NCBI GenBank assembly: GCA_030037775.1
Contig: JASHQB010000276.1
Coordinates: 1-41,191 of the forward strand
Length of the DNA: 41,191 nucleotides
Direction of reading: 5' to 3'
DNA from: Candidatus Acidiferrales bacterium
Lineage (GTDB): Bacteria; Acidobacteriota; Terriglobia; Acidiferrales; UBA7541
Shown: piece by piece, positions 31,221 through 39,091 of the stretch
Layout of the letters: the number at the start of each line of letters is the position of its first letter
Position numbering within the stretch: the first letter of the stretch is position 1
The notes under the pieces: model-generated
Told to the model about the DNA's origin: nothing
What the model saw: the letters and a program-made list of their open reading frames with translations, nothing else
Databases searched by the model: none
Translations under genes and position numbers: made by a program

Positions 31221-31465
31221 CTGAGGGCATGCTGATGGAGGTTTCTGTCGTCCCCGGATTCTCAAAGCCGGCCAAAAAGTCGAAAACGAGGTTAACCGCA
31301 AGAAAACAAAGCCTTAACTCACGAAAAATTCTAATCGGTACACAAAACACAAGTCCCGAACGCGCAAATTACACAAAACAAACAACTAAACTTTTTCTAA
31401 TCGGGACTGAAATGCGGCTTTTTCTGCTGCGCCGATTTGCATCGCGTCTTTCCTCATTACCATCG

Positions 31466-31494
31466 TTGACTCAAAGACCAGCCCTACATAAGAT
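31466..31494 (+). promoter_or_regulatory. Sigma70-type promoter TTGACT-N17-TAAGAT
   Basis: TTGACT (31466-31471) and TAAGAT (31489-31494) have 17-bp spacing and lie 34 bp before the start of the C45 hydrolase gene, leaving a short leader with the ribosome site CGAGGA. Confidence 0.65.
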
Positions 31495-31528
31495 GCGGAC
31501 GGACTTTGGCAATTTTTCGAGGACATAG

Positions 31529-33016
31529 ATGAACTCCAAACGATGGCATTGGCTCACGGCGGCTCTTGCGCTTGCGGTGCTCGTGGTCGTTTCGTATTCG
31601 TTGCTGCTGCAAGGCGTGCCGGCCAGCGCCGCCTTGAATGCGCACGCACCCAAGCCTGCTGTGGCGGCGGCAAACCCACGCCTGGCGGGCGCCTACCGCT
31701 TTCAGAAGGGCGGCTGGACCTACGTCCATCTGCAGGGCACCCCGGACCAAATCGGCTATCAGCACGGCTATTTGCTCGCGCCGGAGATCAAAGACGCTTT
31801 CGCGGCGGTTAAGCTGGAAGACACCCACACCTCGAAGCACAATTGGAATTTCTTCCGCGAGGCGGCGCACAACATGCTCTGGCCGCACATCGAGGCGGAA
31901 TATCAAGCCGAACTGAAAGGAATTGTCGCGGGTCTGAACGCCCGCGGCGTGAAAATGGATTTGGATGATGTGGTGGCTTTGAACGCATTCATGGAGCTGC
32001 CGGATTATTACGCGCCGTGGTACGACAAGCAGCACAAAGTGGCCAATGCGCCCCAGCGGAAAGTTGTCGGCCATTGCAGCGCATTCGTCGCCACCGGAAG
32101 CTGGACAAAAGACGGCCGGATCGTCATCGCGCACAACAATTGGACCGGCTACATGGACGGCGAGCGCTGGCGCGTAATTTTCGACATCGCCCCGGAACAC
32201 GGCTATCGCATGATCGGCGACGGCTTTCCCGGAGTGATCGTCAGCGATGATGACTTCACCATCAACTCCGACGGGCTGATGGTCACCGAGACAACGATCT
32301 CTGCGTTTCATGGCTGGAAGCCGGACGGCACTCCGGAATTCGTGCGCGCGCGCAAGGCCATGCAATACGCCGGCTCGATCGACGACTACGTGAAAATCAT
32401 GCTCGATGGCAATAATGGCGGCTACGCGAACGATTGGCTCATCGGCGACAACAAGACCGGCGAAGTTGCGCAATTCGAACTGGGACTGAAGGCGTATAAA
32501 GTCTGGCGGACCAAAGACGGCTACTACGTTGGGTCGAATTTCACCAGTGATCCGACGGTCACGAAGCTGGACACCACTTACAACGTGAACGATCCCACTA
32601 TGTCGCCGAACGCGCGCCACGTGCGCTGGGATGACTTAATGAAGGAGAACAAAGGCAAAATCGACGTCGCGCTCGCGGAAAAATTCGAGGCCGACCACTT
32701 CGATTCATATACGAAAAAGGAAGGCGCCGACGGCCGCACCCTCTGCGGACACAGTGACGTCAGCGCGAAAGGCGACAAGGGCTGGGACGTCGCTCCTTTC
32801 GACCCGATGGGCGCCGTGCAGGGAAAAGTCACAGACAGCAACATGGCGAAACAGATGACCCTGATCGCTCGCGCCGGCCATCCCTGCGGCGAAAATTTCT
32901 ATGCCAAGCCTTTCCTGGCCGCGCATCCTCAATACGACTGGCAGGCACCCGAGCTGCACGACATGATCGCCGGCCCGTGGACGGAGTTTCATTCGAACCA
33001 GCAAGCCCCGAAATAA
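31529..33016 (+). CDS. Membrane-anchored or secreted C45/phospholipase-B-like Ntn hydrolase
   Basis: A 495-residue protein that starts with a signal anchor (WLTAALALAVLVVVSYSLLL) and an Ala/Pro-rich linker. The catalytic domain follows the C45 acyltransferase/phospholipase-B-like pattern: TPDQIGYQHGYLLAPEI (71-87), LNARGVKMDLDDVVALNAFME, then VVGHCSAFVATGSWTKDGR. There Cys183 is the expected N-terminal nucleophile freed by self-cleavage after Gly-His, and IVIAHNNW follows. The family hydrolyses or transfers acyl groups on amides or lipids in the cell envelope or outside; the substrate here is unknown. ATG 31529 has CGAGGA 6 nt upstream and its own promoter. It stands alone, between a terminator and the antiporter pair. 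Confidence 0.88.
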   Translation: MNSKRWHWLTAALALAVLVVVSYSLLLQGVPASAALNAHAPKPAVAAANPRLAGAYRFQKGGWTYVHLQGTPDQIGYQHGYLLAPEIKDAFAAVKLEDTHTSKHNWNFFREAAHNMLWPHIEAEYQAELKGIVAGLNARGVKMDLDDVVALNAFMELPDYYAPWYDKQHKVANAPQRKVVGHCSAFVATGSWTKDGRIVIAHNNWTGYMDGERWRVIFDIAPEHGYRMIGDGFPGVIVSDDDFTINSDGLMVTETTISAFHGWKPDGTPEFVRARKAMQYAGSIDDYVKIMLDGNNGGYANDWLIGDNKTGEVAQFELGLKAYKVWRTKDGYYVGSNFTSDPTVTKLDTTYNVNDPTMSPNARHVRWDDLMKENKGKIDVALAEKFEADHFDSYTKKEGADGRTLCGHSDVSAKGDKGWDVAPFDPMGAVQGKVTDSNMAKQMTLIARAGHPCGENFYAKPFLAAHPQYDWQAPELHDMIAGPWTEFHSNQQAPK

Positions 33017-33170
33017 GCGCATCCCCTTTATTTTGTTCATCAGTCGGTGAGGGAAAATCCCTATCGACGCGACGCATCCCTCCTGGGTTATACTGCCCGA
33101 GCTAGGGTAGGACCCGCCCTCCATTCAGCCTCCTAGCCCTACTGTACGCCGAGAATAACCGGAGCCTTTC

Positions 33171-34421
33171 GTGACCTTGATCGAAGCATTGCTGTTGCTT
33201 TTGATCGTTTCCCGGGTGATCGGGGAAGTGGTCGAGCGCCTCGGCCAGCCTGCGATGATCGGAGAAATCGCGGCAGGCGTGTTGCTTGGTCCCTCCGTTC
33301 TGAAGCTGATCACCTTTACTCCGGAAATCAAAGCCATCGCTGACTTGGGAGTGTTCCTGCTGGTCTTTCTAGTCGGAATGGAAATGGACCTGGGCGCTTT
33401 GTGGAGGGCCTTCCGTGGCCGTGGCGCACTGGTAGGGCTGGCCGGCTTCACGATTCCCCTGGCGCTGGGAATCCTGGTGGGCTACGTGTTTCGTATGGGG
33501 GCGACGCAAATGATCTTCCTGGGCCTCTGCATCGCCATCACCGCTCTCCCGGTTAGCGTGCGGATTCTCATGGACCTCGATAAGCTGCAGACGGACATTG
33601 GCCAGAGGATCGTTTCCGCGGCGGTGACAAACGACGTTGCCTCGCTGCTCTTGCTCGGCATCATTCTCGGCGTCAAGGCCCATGGACCTGTGACGCGGAC
33701 TCTGCTTACCTCCATTGGCCTGGCGCTGGTAAAGGCCCTGGTGTTCATGGCGGCAATCATTATCGTGTCGCGGGTGATCAAGAAATACACGCCGGGCCGG
33801 TTCCGCCGTTCCCGCAATTTGGTTGACCCGCTGCTGGCGAAGCTCAAGGGAAAAGAATCTTTGTTCGCTGTGGTGCTGCTCTTTGTGTTTGCGTTTGCCA
33901 GCCTCTCCGAACTGCTGGGGCTGCACTTCATCGTCGGTGCATTCTTTGGATCGATGCTCCTCAGCCACGCGGTATTAGGAAAGGACAATTTCGAGGAGGT
34001 AAGAAAAACGGCCTCCAATGTGACCATGGGATTCCTGGGGCCGATTTTCTTCGCCGCAATTGGGCTGGAATTTGATGCGTCCAGTCTGCGAAACTGGAAG
34101 CTCGTCGTCGCCGTTTTGGTGGTGGCATTCGTCGCCAAAATCGCCGGAGGCTACATTGGCGGCCGGCTTGCCGGGTTGGGGGATAGGCAAAGCTGGGCGC
34201 TCGGGATTGGTCTAAACGGGCGCGGCATCATGGAGTTGGTAATCGCCAGTGTTGCTCTGTCCAACGCGTTCATCGGCAACCAACTCTTTACGGTGCTCGT
34301 TTTGATGGCCGTGGTGACGACGATTGTCACCCCGATCCTGCTCAAGAAGGCCTATGAGCGCCTGCCCGCCGAACAAGGAGCCGCGCTCACCGTCGGACTT
34401 AGCAGGGACGCGGCGGACTGA
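33171..34421 (+). CDS. CPA2-family cation/proton antiporter, copy A (Asn-Asp motif)
   Basis: A 416-residue membrane antiporter of the Na_H_Exchanger (CPA2/KefB-like) family, with about 12 helices and no C-terminal RCK or TrkA domain. Family blocks include GQPAMIGEIAAGVLLGPSVL (26-45), FLVGMEMDL (66-74), ITALPVSVRILMDL (123-136), AVTNDVASLL with Asn154-Asp155 at the ion site, and GLNGRGIMELVIASV. An Asn-Asp pair at this site is often linked to electroneutral exchange, while Asp-Asp is linked to electrogenic exchange; the neighbour has Asp-Asp. The start is GTG 33171 with CGGAG 8 nt upstream. It is followed after 74 bp by copy B. Confidence 0.93.
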   Translation: MTLIEALLLLLIVSRVIGEVVERLGQPAMIGEIAAGVLLGPSVLKLITFTPEIKAIADLGVFLLVFLVGMEMDLGALWRAFRGRGALVGLAGFTIPLALGILVGYVFRMGATQMIFLGLCIAITALPVSVRILMDLDKLQTDIGQRIVSAAVTNDVASLLLLGIILGVKAHGPVTRTLLTSIGLALVKALVFMAAIIIVSRVIKKYTPGRFRRSRNLVDPLLAKLKGKESLFAVVLLFVFAFASLSELLGLHFIVGAFFGSMLLSHAVLGKDNFEEVRKTASNVTMGFLGPIFFAAIGLEFDASSLRNWKLVVAVLVVAFVAKIAGGYIGGRLAGLGDRQSWALGIGLNGRGIMELVIASVALSNAFIGNQLFTVLVLMAVVTTIVTPILLKKAYERLPAEQGAALTVGLSRDAAD

Positions 34422-34495
34422 TTTTTAGAGGAATGGGAGTTTTGCAAACAAACGAAATTGCTTAGCCCACTTGGCCTATGAACGGAGCTCGCGAT

Positions 34496-35908
34496 ATGTC
34501 GAAAGAAGGCCCGGAGAGGACTTCCTCGCGTGCGACCCTAATGTATGCGGCCATGGTCGCAGGGGCCGTGGCGCTGTTCGTCATCATCAAGACGATCGGA
34601 AGATTCCTTAGCGCGCCGGAACAAGCCGGACCCGTGCGATTCGGGAGGCTCGCGAACCAGGCATCCATGAGTGAGCTGGCGCACGTGCTTATGGCGCTGG
34701 TGGTTATCATCGTTCTCGCCCGCCTGCTCGGGGCCGCATTCAAGAGAGTCCATCAACCCGCAGTCATTGGCGAAGTGATTGCCGGTATCGCGCTGGGTCC
34801 ATCGTTGCTTGGCCGCATCGCGCCTGCGGCGTCGAAGTTCATCTTGCCTGGGACCGTAGCGCCGTACCTGAGCATGATCTCGTCAGTGGGAGTGATTCTG
34901 TACATGTTCCTCGTGGGCATGGAACTGGACACACAGCTGCTGCGGCGAAAAACCCATGCATCGGTGGCGATCTCCCATGCCAGCATCATCACGCCATTCC
35001 TACTCGGATCCGTGTTGGCGCTGTGGCTTTATCCCAGGTTTTCATCGCGGGACGTTCCGTTCACAGTGTTCGCGATGTTCATGGGCGTTTCCATGTCGGT
35101 GACGGCGTTCCCCGTGCTGGCGCGAATCCTGACGGATCGGGGGATGACCAAAACCAAACTTGGCGCCATCGCCCTGGCTTGCGCGGCCGTCGATGACGTG
35201 ACGGCGTGGTGCCTGTTTGCGCTGGTGGTGAGCATCGCCGCCGCCAAACCTGGGCGGGTGCTGCTAACGGTGGGATTGACCGCATTTTTCATCTTCTGCA
35301 TCTTCAAATTTGTTCAGCCGGCGATGAAATGGCTGGTACAAAAGCGGGCAAGGGAGAAAAAAACAACGCAGGGCACCATGGTGATCGTGTTCGCAGCATT
35401 GCTGCTCTCTGCACTCGCGACCGACGCAATCGGCATTCATGCGCTTTTTGGAGCCTTCTTGCTGGGCGCCGTGATTCCGCACGACTCCGCCCTGGCGCGG
35501 GATGTGAAAGCCAAAATCAACGACGTTGTCCTCGTCCTGCTCCTGCCGGCATTTTTTGCGTTTACGGGAATGCGCACGCAAATTGGTTTGGTGAAAGGGA
35601 CTAGCGAGTGGCTCGCCTGCGGCCTGATCATTCTCGTAGCGTCGCTAGGAAAGTTCGGCGGCAGCAGCGTCGCCGCGAGGATTACTGGCTTGTCCTGGCG
35701 TCAATCCGCCTCGCTGGGTATCTTGATGAACACTCGCGGCCTGATGGAATTGATCGTGTTGAACGTAGCTTTGGACTTGGGCGCTCTGCAACCCACGCTG
35801 TTCACCATGCTGGTCTTGATGGCCGTCGTGACCACAATAGCTACAACGCCGGTATTGCACGCACTGGAAGGAGAAACGGAAGAGGAAGCGGAGCTGCAGC
35901 ACGCTTAA
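34496..35908 (+). CDS. CPA2-family cation/proton antiporter, copy B (Asp-Asp motif)
   Basis: The second antiporter has 470 residues from ATG 34496, chosen over ATG 34478 because GGAG lies 8 nt before it. An extra N-terminal helix (about 14-38) precedes the common core HQPAVIGEVIAGIALGPSLL (86-105). It continues with FLVGMELDTQLL, SVTAFPVLARILTDRG, AAVDDVTAWC with Asp233-Asp234, and MNTRGLMELIVLNVAL. It ends in an acidic tail (LEGETEEEAELQ). The core resembles KefB/NhaS-type exchangers for K+ or Na+. Although adjacent to copy A, the two differ in ion-site residues and length, so they probably differ in ion or coupling rather than being a simple fresh duplication. Confidence 0.93.
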   Translation: MSKEGPERTSSRATLMYAAMVAGAVALFVIIKTIGRFLSAPEQAGPVRFGRLANQASMSELAHVLMALVVIIVLARLLGAAFKRVHQPAVIGEVIAGIALGPSLLGRIAPAASKFILPGTVAPYLSMISSVGVILYMFLVGMELDTQLLRRKTHASVAISHASIITPFLLGSVLALWLYPRFSSRDVPFTVFAMFMGVSMSVTAFPVLARILTDRGMTKTKLGAIALACAAVDDVTAWCLFALVVSIAAAKPGRVLLTVGLTAFFIFCIFKFVQPAMKWLVQKRAREKKTTQGTMVIVFAALLLSALATDAIGIHALFGAFLLGAVIPHDSALARDVKAKINDVVLVLLLPAFFAFTGMRTQIGLVKGTSEWLACGLIILVASLGKFGGSSVAARITGLSWRQSASLGILMNTRGLMELIVLNVALDLGALQPTLFTMLVLMAVVTTIATTPVLHALEGETEEEAELQHA

Positions 35909-35935
35909 AGGTCGAAGTTTTGCGCCCTAGCTTGA

Positions 35936-35953
35936 CACTGCGTCGCCGCAGTG
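35936..35953. terminator. Hairpin between convergent genes
   Basis: A perfect stem CACTGC/GCAGTG with loop GTCGCC sits in the 53-bp gap between the convergent antiporter B and oxidoreductase genes. There is no T-tract on either side, so terminator function is uncertain. Confidence 0.3.
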
Positions 35954-35961
35954 ATCTCCGC

Positions 35962-37140
35962 TCAGATTTCTTCGTCGAGTTCCTGCTGCTTGAGCTGAAT
36001 AATCTTCAATGTAATGCGGATGTCGCGCGATCGTAATTCGTTGACAATGGCTCGGCGTGCTTCGATAGGCAGTTGTTCCGGAGAAAAAACTCCTGCTCGG
36101 TCCCGCGGGAAATGTTTGATGAACAGGGCGGCGACGTGCGCCGTGGCGTAAGAGATTGGCGTGGTCGTCATCCCCGATCGACGCAGCTGGTAGAGAGAAG
36201 GAACGGCGGCGTCCCACCGGACCAGCAGCGGCAGGTCATCCTTCGGCCCATGTTTCGCTCCGCGCACCAACACCGCGGCCGCAAAGCGCGCATTTTCCAA
36301 AATTCCGCGGCGAATCAGCGCGGCCACCTGCCGCGGCGTCGGCGTCTTGGGAAAGCGCTTGCTGACAATGCCGCGAGAGCGGCTCAGCCGCCCGCGCCGT
36401 TGCCACCGGCGCAGTTGTTCCACATCGTTCCCGCCGATCTTCGCATCCGCGTCCCTGAGCGGGACGTTCATAGCGATAGTGCACACTTCATCCTGCGCCG
36501 CCAGATAGACCGCGATCTCTCCGATGGGCGCTGGGAAGCGGAATTTTTCGCGCTCGCCGAATTTCTTGCCGAACGCAAAGCGCCCCGCGCGATAAACACG
36601 GGGGCGAGACGTAGCTTCGTCGAATGCCGCCTCCGGAGACCACGTGGAAACAGGGTCCCGGCTCTCCGTGTCCTCGCAGAGCCGGAAATGGACGCTCTCG
36701 ACCGAATCGAGAAGCTCCGCGCCACGCCGCGCCAGCAGGTTCGTGAGCCCGGGCGCAATCCCGGCATTGATCACCGCAGCGCGATTCTTCTGACCGAAAC
36801 GGCGATGATAGGCAAGCTGCTCGGGCTTGAATGGATTTCGCGTAAGGCGCGAATTCAAGTCCAGATAATGCACCCGCAAGCGCAGAGCCGCGCGCAGGAC
36901 CACTTCGTTGTAGATGGCGGGCGCACAATTGGCCAACAGATGGCATCCGCGTGCGGCGCGCACAATCGACCATAGGTTGCGTGCATTGGCTTCGCGAACC
37001 TCGATTTCGGCCTTCCTGCCGAGGAATCGCCGCGCGCGTTCGAGATCGCGATCGCCACACCAGACCGTATGTCCCTGGCGGGCCAGAAGTTCAGCCAGCA
37101 GCGAGCCTGTACCGCCAACGCCAAGGACGAAGATGCGCAT
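35962..37140 (-). CDS. Saccharopine-dehydrogenase-like NAD(P)-dependent oxidoreductase
   Basis: The protein has 392 residues with an N-terminal Rossmann fold: MRIFVLGVGGTGSLLAELLARQ carries the dinucleotide loop GVGGTG (7-12), followed by an acidic or basic strand end WCGDRDLERAR. The middle has HLLANCAPAIYNEVVLRAAL, HYLDLN and INAGIAPGLTNLLA, the usual order in saccharopine-dehydrogenase/carboxynorspermidine-synthase-like proteins. The C-terminal domain is rich in Arg and carries ISYATAHVAALFIKHF, typical of the lysine-pathway oxidoreductase fold. The substrate cannot be named. The ATG at 37140 lacks a clear ribosome site, and there is no alternative nearby that would keep the Rossmann strand. 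It is convergent with the antiporter pair and divergent from the moaA leader RNA. Confidence 0.85.
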   Translation of the reverse strand: MRIFVLGVGGTGSLLAELLARQGHTVWCGDRDLERARRFLGRKAEIEVREANARNLWSIVRAARGCHLLANCAPAIYNEVVLRAALRLRVHYLDLNSRLTRNPFKPEQLAYHRRFGQKNRAAVINAGIAPGLTNLLARRGAELLDSVESVHFRLCEDTESRDPVSTWSPEAAFDEATSRPRVYRAGRFAFGKKFGEREKFRFPAPIGEIAVYLAAQDEVCTIAMNVPLRDADAKIGGNDVEQLRRWQRRGRLSRSRGIVSKRFPKTPTPRQVAALIRRGILENARFAAAVLVRGAKHGPKDDLPLLVRWDAAVPSLYQLRRSGMTTTPISYATAHVAALFIKHFPRDRAGVFSPEQLPIEARRAIVNELRSRDIRITLKIIQLKQQELDEEI

Positions 37141-37211
37141 CGGCCCGCAACTTTACCATAACCGTTCCCCGCGCCATCAGCGCCCGCTACGGCGGTTTCC
37201 GTCCACACGAA

Positions 37212-37240
37212 TTGCCGTAACAAGAAAACGGGCGTAGACT
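37212..37240 (+). promoter_or_regulatory. Promoter-like TTGCCG-N17-TAGACT for the moaA leader
   Basis: TTGCCG (37212-37217) and TAGACT (37235-37240) are separated by 17 bp. Each matches four of six consensus bases. A start near 37247 would give a leader of about 275 nt before the terminator and about 330 nt before the moaA start. Confidence 0.5.
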
Positions 37241-37246
37241 GAACGG

Positions 37247-37522
37247 GACTCCGATCCTCGCGGCCTGCCGGGGAGAAAACCAACGGTGCGAGGACAATTC
37301 CATCGCTCGAAGAGCGCTGGAGACGCCCGCGAGATCCGATTCTTGCGGCGCGTTCAGGTGCTGGAGGAAACTCCCGCGCCTCCCTTCACGAAAGGGCCTG
37401 AGCAAGTTCCGCGGCCGTTGACGGGCTTGGTCACGCGAATCCGTGATTTGGAAAGGAGAAGATCCGCACGCGTGCGTGCGTCGGTTTTCTGCCCAATTTC
37501 CATTACGGAGTTGGGCGTTTTT
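37247..37522 (+). ncRNA. Structured RNA leader upstream of moaA, riboswitch/attenuator candidate
   Basis: The stretch can fold into a closed multi-helix domain. A long closing stem pairs 37270-37285 with 37479-37494 (14 of 16 positions). Inside it are a 9-bp hairpin with one bulge (37324-37333 with 37342-37350) and a 9-bp hairpin capped by a GAAA tetraloop (37357-37366 with 37371-37380, one mismatch). Further hairpins lie at 37382-37396 (CCCTT/AAGGG) and 37431-37446 (TCACG/CGTGA). A perfect alternative pairing, TCCTCGC (37255-37261) with GCGAGGA (37288-37294), would flank the 5' strand of the closing stem. The 3' strand of the closing stem overlaps the intrinsic terminator by 4 nt. The molybdenum-cofactor RNA motif is known before moaA genes, but I cannot confirm a match. 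6S RNA, RNase P and SRP RNA signatures were not found. Confidence 0.6.
37491..37522 (+). terminator. Intrinsic terminator before moaA
   Basis: A stem GCCCAA/TTGGGC (37491-37496 with 37511-37516), with an inner TCC/GGA pairing, is followed by GTTTTTGTTTG. It stands about 50 bp before the moaA start with no clear promoter between. It therefore either ends an independent small RNA or attenuates moaA. Confidence 0.78.
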
Positions 37523-37574
37523 GTTTGCGCTCTCCTGGAATGAATCGAATGACCACTCGGGAAATACACCGAAC

Positions 37575-38576
37575 ATGCTGACGCAGACTGCAAGCGACGT
37601 GCTGACCGATAAATTCGGCCGGCAGATTACGGACCTGCGAATCTCTGTCACGGATCGCTGCAATTTTCGCTGTGTCTATTGTCGTTCTGCAGACCCTGAG
37701 AATCATATGGCCGAGCACAAACTTCTCTCCTGGGACGAACTCGAACGCCTCGCGCGTATTCTGGTTGGCCTGGGGATTCGCAAAGTGCGCGTAACAGGAG
37801 GAGAACCGCTGGTGCGCCCTGGCGTCGAGGAGTTCATCTCGTCGCTACGCGCGATGGGCGTGCAGGATTTATCCCTCACCACGAATGGCCAGTCACTCGC
37901 CGAGCGCTGCGAGCGTCTCGTCGCCGCCGGACTGAACCGCATCAACATCAGCCTGGATTCGCTCGATCGCGCCAAGTTCGAGAAAATCACGCGTACGCGC
38001 TCATTTGACCGCGTGATCGCGGGCATCGACGCCGCGCAAGCGTCGCCGCTGCGTCCGGTGAAAGTGAACGCTGTTTTGGTGCGCGGAATCAACGACGATG
38101 AAGTCGAGAGCTTCGCAGAATTCGCCCGCGAGCGCGATCTGATCATGCGCTTCATCGAGTTCATGCCCCTCGATGCCGATCGCGCCTGGACGCGCGACCT
38201 GATGGTCCCCGCGGCGGAAGTCAAAAGCCGCATCGAAGCACGCTGGCCGCTCGTGCCGGTGGCGCACGAACGAAGCGAAACCGCCCGCAAGTACCGCTTC
38301 GCCGGCGGCCGCGGCGAGATCGGATTGATCGCTCCTGTCACCCAGCCGTTTTGTGGTTTCTGCTCACGGATTCGCCTCACCGCCGACGGCAAACTGCGCA
38401 CTTGCCTTTTCAGCCGGGACGACCACGACTTGCGTGGTTTGTTGCGTGGCGGCGCGGGCGATAGCGAAGTGGCCGCGGAGATTCGCGGCATTGTCATGCA
38501 GAAGGAGGCCGGCCACCGGATCAACGAGCCGGATTTTGTGCCGCCTTCGCGCACAATGGTTTATATTGGGGGTTAA
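37575..38576 (+). CDS. moaA: GTP 3',8-cyclase MoaA (molybdenum cofactor biosynthesis)
   Basis: A radical-SAM enzyme that rearranges GTP in the first step of molybdopterin synthesis. From ATG 37575 it has 333 residues, the usual length; the frame upstream to 37443 lies in the structured leader and is not used. The first 4Fe-4S cluster motif is CNFRCVYC (Cys29, Cys33, Cys36), with the SAM-binding VTGGEPLVRPG and the NISLDSLD segment downstream. The second cluster region has QPFCGFCSRIRLTADGK and LRTCLF, giving three cysteines. The conserved C-terminal Gly-Gly (MVYIGG) is present. The DUF2203 gene follows after 8 bp. No other moa/moe genes are in the window. Expression is probably controlled by the leader RNA and terminator upstream. 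Confidence 0.96.
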   Translation: MLTQTASDVLTDKFGRQITDLRISVTDRCNFRCVYCRSADPENHMAEHKLLSWDELERLARILVGLGIRKVRVTGGEPLVRPGVEEFISSLRAMGVQDLSLTTNGQSLAERCERLVAAGLNRINISLDSLDRAKFEKITRTRSFDRVIAGIDAAQASPLRPVKVNAVLVRGINDDEVESFAEFARERDLIMRFIEFMPLDADRAWTRDLMVPAAEVKSRIEARWPLVPVAHERSETARKYRFAGGRGEIGLIAPVTQPFCGFCSRIRLTADGKLRTCLFSRDDHDLRGLLRGGAGDSEVAAEIRGIVMQKEAGHRINEPDFVPPSRTMVYIGG

Positions 38577-38584
38577 GAGTCCCC

Positions 38585-39031
38585 ATGGGCGACGACGAGC
38601 AACGGCTTTTCAGCCTCACCGAAGCGGACCGCACGCGTGCAGAGCTCGAGCCGGTGCTGCTCGAGGCCATGGAAGCGCGCCGCCGCGCCAAAGCCATTGA
38701 CGAAAAAATGACCGAGCTGGCCACGCGCATTCAATTGTCTGGCGGAATGCGCTTTGATTATCAGCAAGCCGGCCAGCAGCGGCTGGAGCAGAATAATCTG
38801 GAGAGCTCTATCGCTGCGGCACTCGAGAAAATCCATTCCACGGGCTGCGTGGTAAAAGATCTGGACGTCGGGTTGCTGGATTTTCCGGCGCGGCTGAATA
38901 ACGAAGACATTTACTATTGCTGGCGTGTCGGCGAAGATCGCATCCGCTTCTATCATCGACAGGATGAAGGATTCGCGGGGCGCAAACCGATTGACCCGCG
39001 CGACGCGGATTATCGCAACCCGATCCAATAG
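38585..39031 (+). CDS. DUF2203-family protein
   Basis: The protein has 148 residues with the DUF2203 pattern: RLFSLTEADRTRAELEPVL at the start, a long helical middle, then GCVVKDLDVGLLDFPAR, IYYCWRVGEDRIRFYH and the highly typical DEGFAGRKPID end. It is cytosolic and of unknown function. It starts 8 bp after moaA with no strong ribosome site, suggesting translational coupling to moaA, and about 60 bp before the DUF255 gene. Confidence 0.92.
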   Translation: MGDDEQRLFSLTEADRTRAELEPVLLEAMEARRRAKAIDEKMTELATRIQLSGGMRFDYQQAGQQRLEQNNLESSIAAALEKIHSTGCVVKDLDVGLLDFPARLNNEDIYYCWRVGEDRIRFYHRQDEGFAGRKPIDPRDADYRNPIQ

Positions 39032-39091
39032 CGCGCGACCATCGCCTGCCTGGTGGTCCCGTCACGGTGAAGATTTGCGAAGAAGGATTCC

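Larger units (their letters stand above)
30992..31528. other. A/T-rich intergenic stretch with a possible short RNA and a downstream promoter
   Basis: About 540 bp, clearly richer in A/T than the rest of the window between 31250 and 31430. It contains a promoter-like pair followed closely by two hairpins and a T-tract (31134-31220), and a second promoter (31466-31494) for the hydrolase gene. No protein gene is credible here. A plus-strand frame from 31172 runs through the terminator hairpin and was not accepted. Confidence 0.5.

Noticed and set aside
37247..37522. Assigning the moaA leader to 6S RNA, RNase P RNA or SRP RNA
   Set aside because: The multi-hairpin layout is unlike the single bubble-containing hairpin of 6S. 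The RNase P conserved 3' region and the SRP tetraloop/GGAAGG signature were not found.
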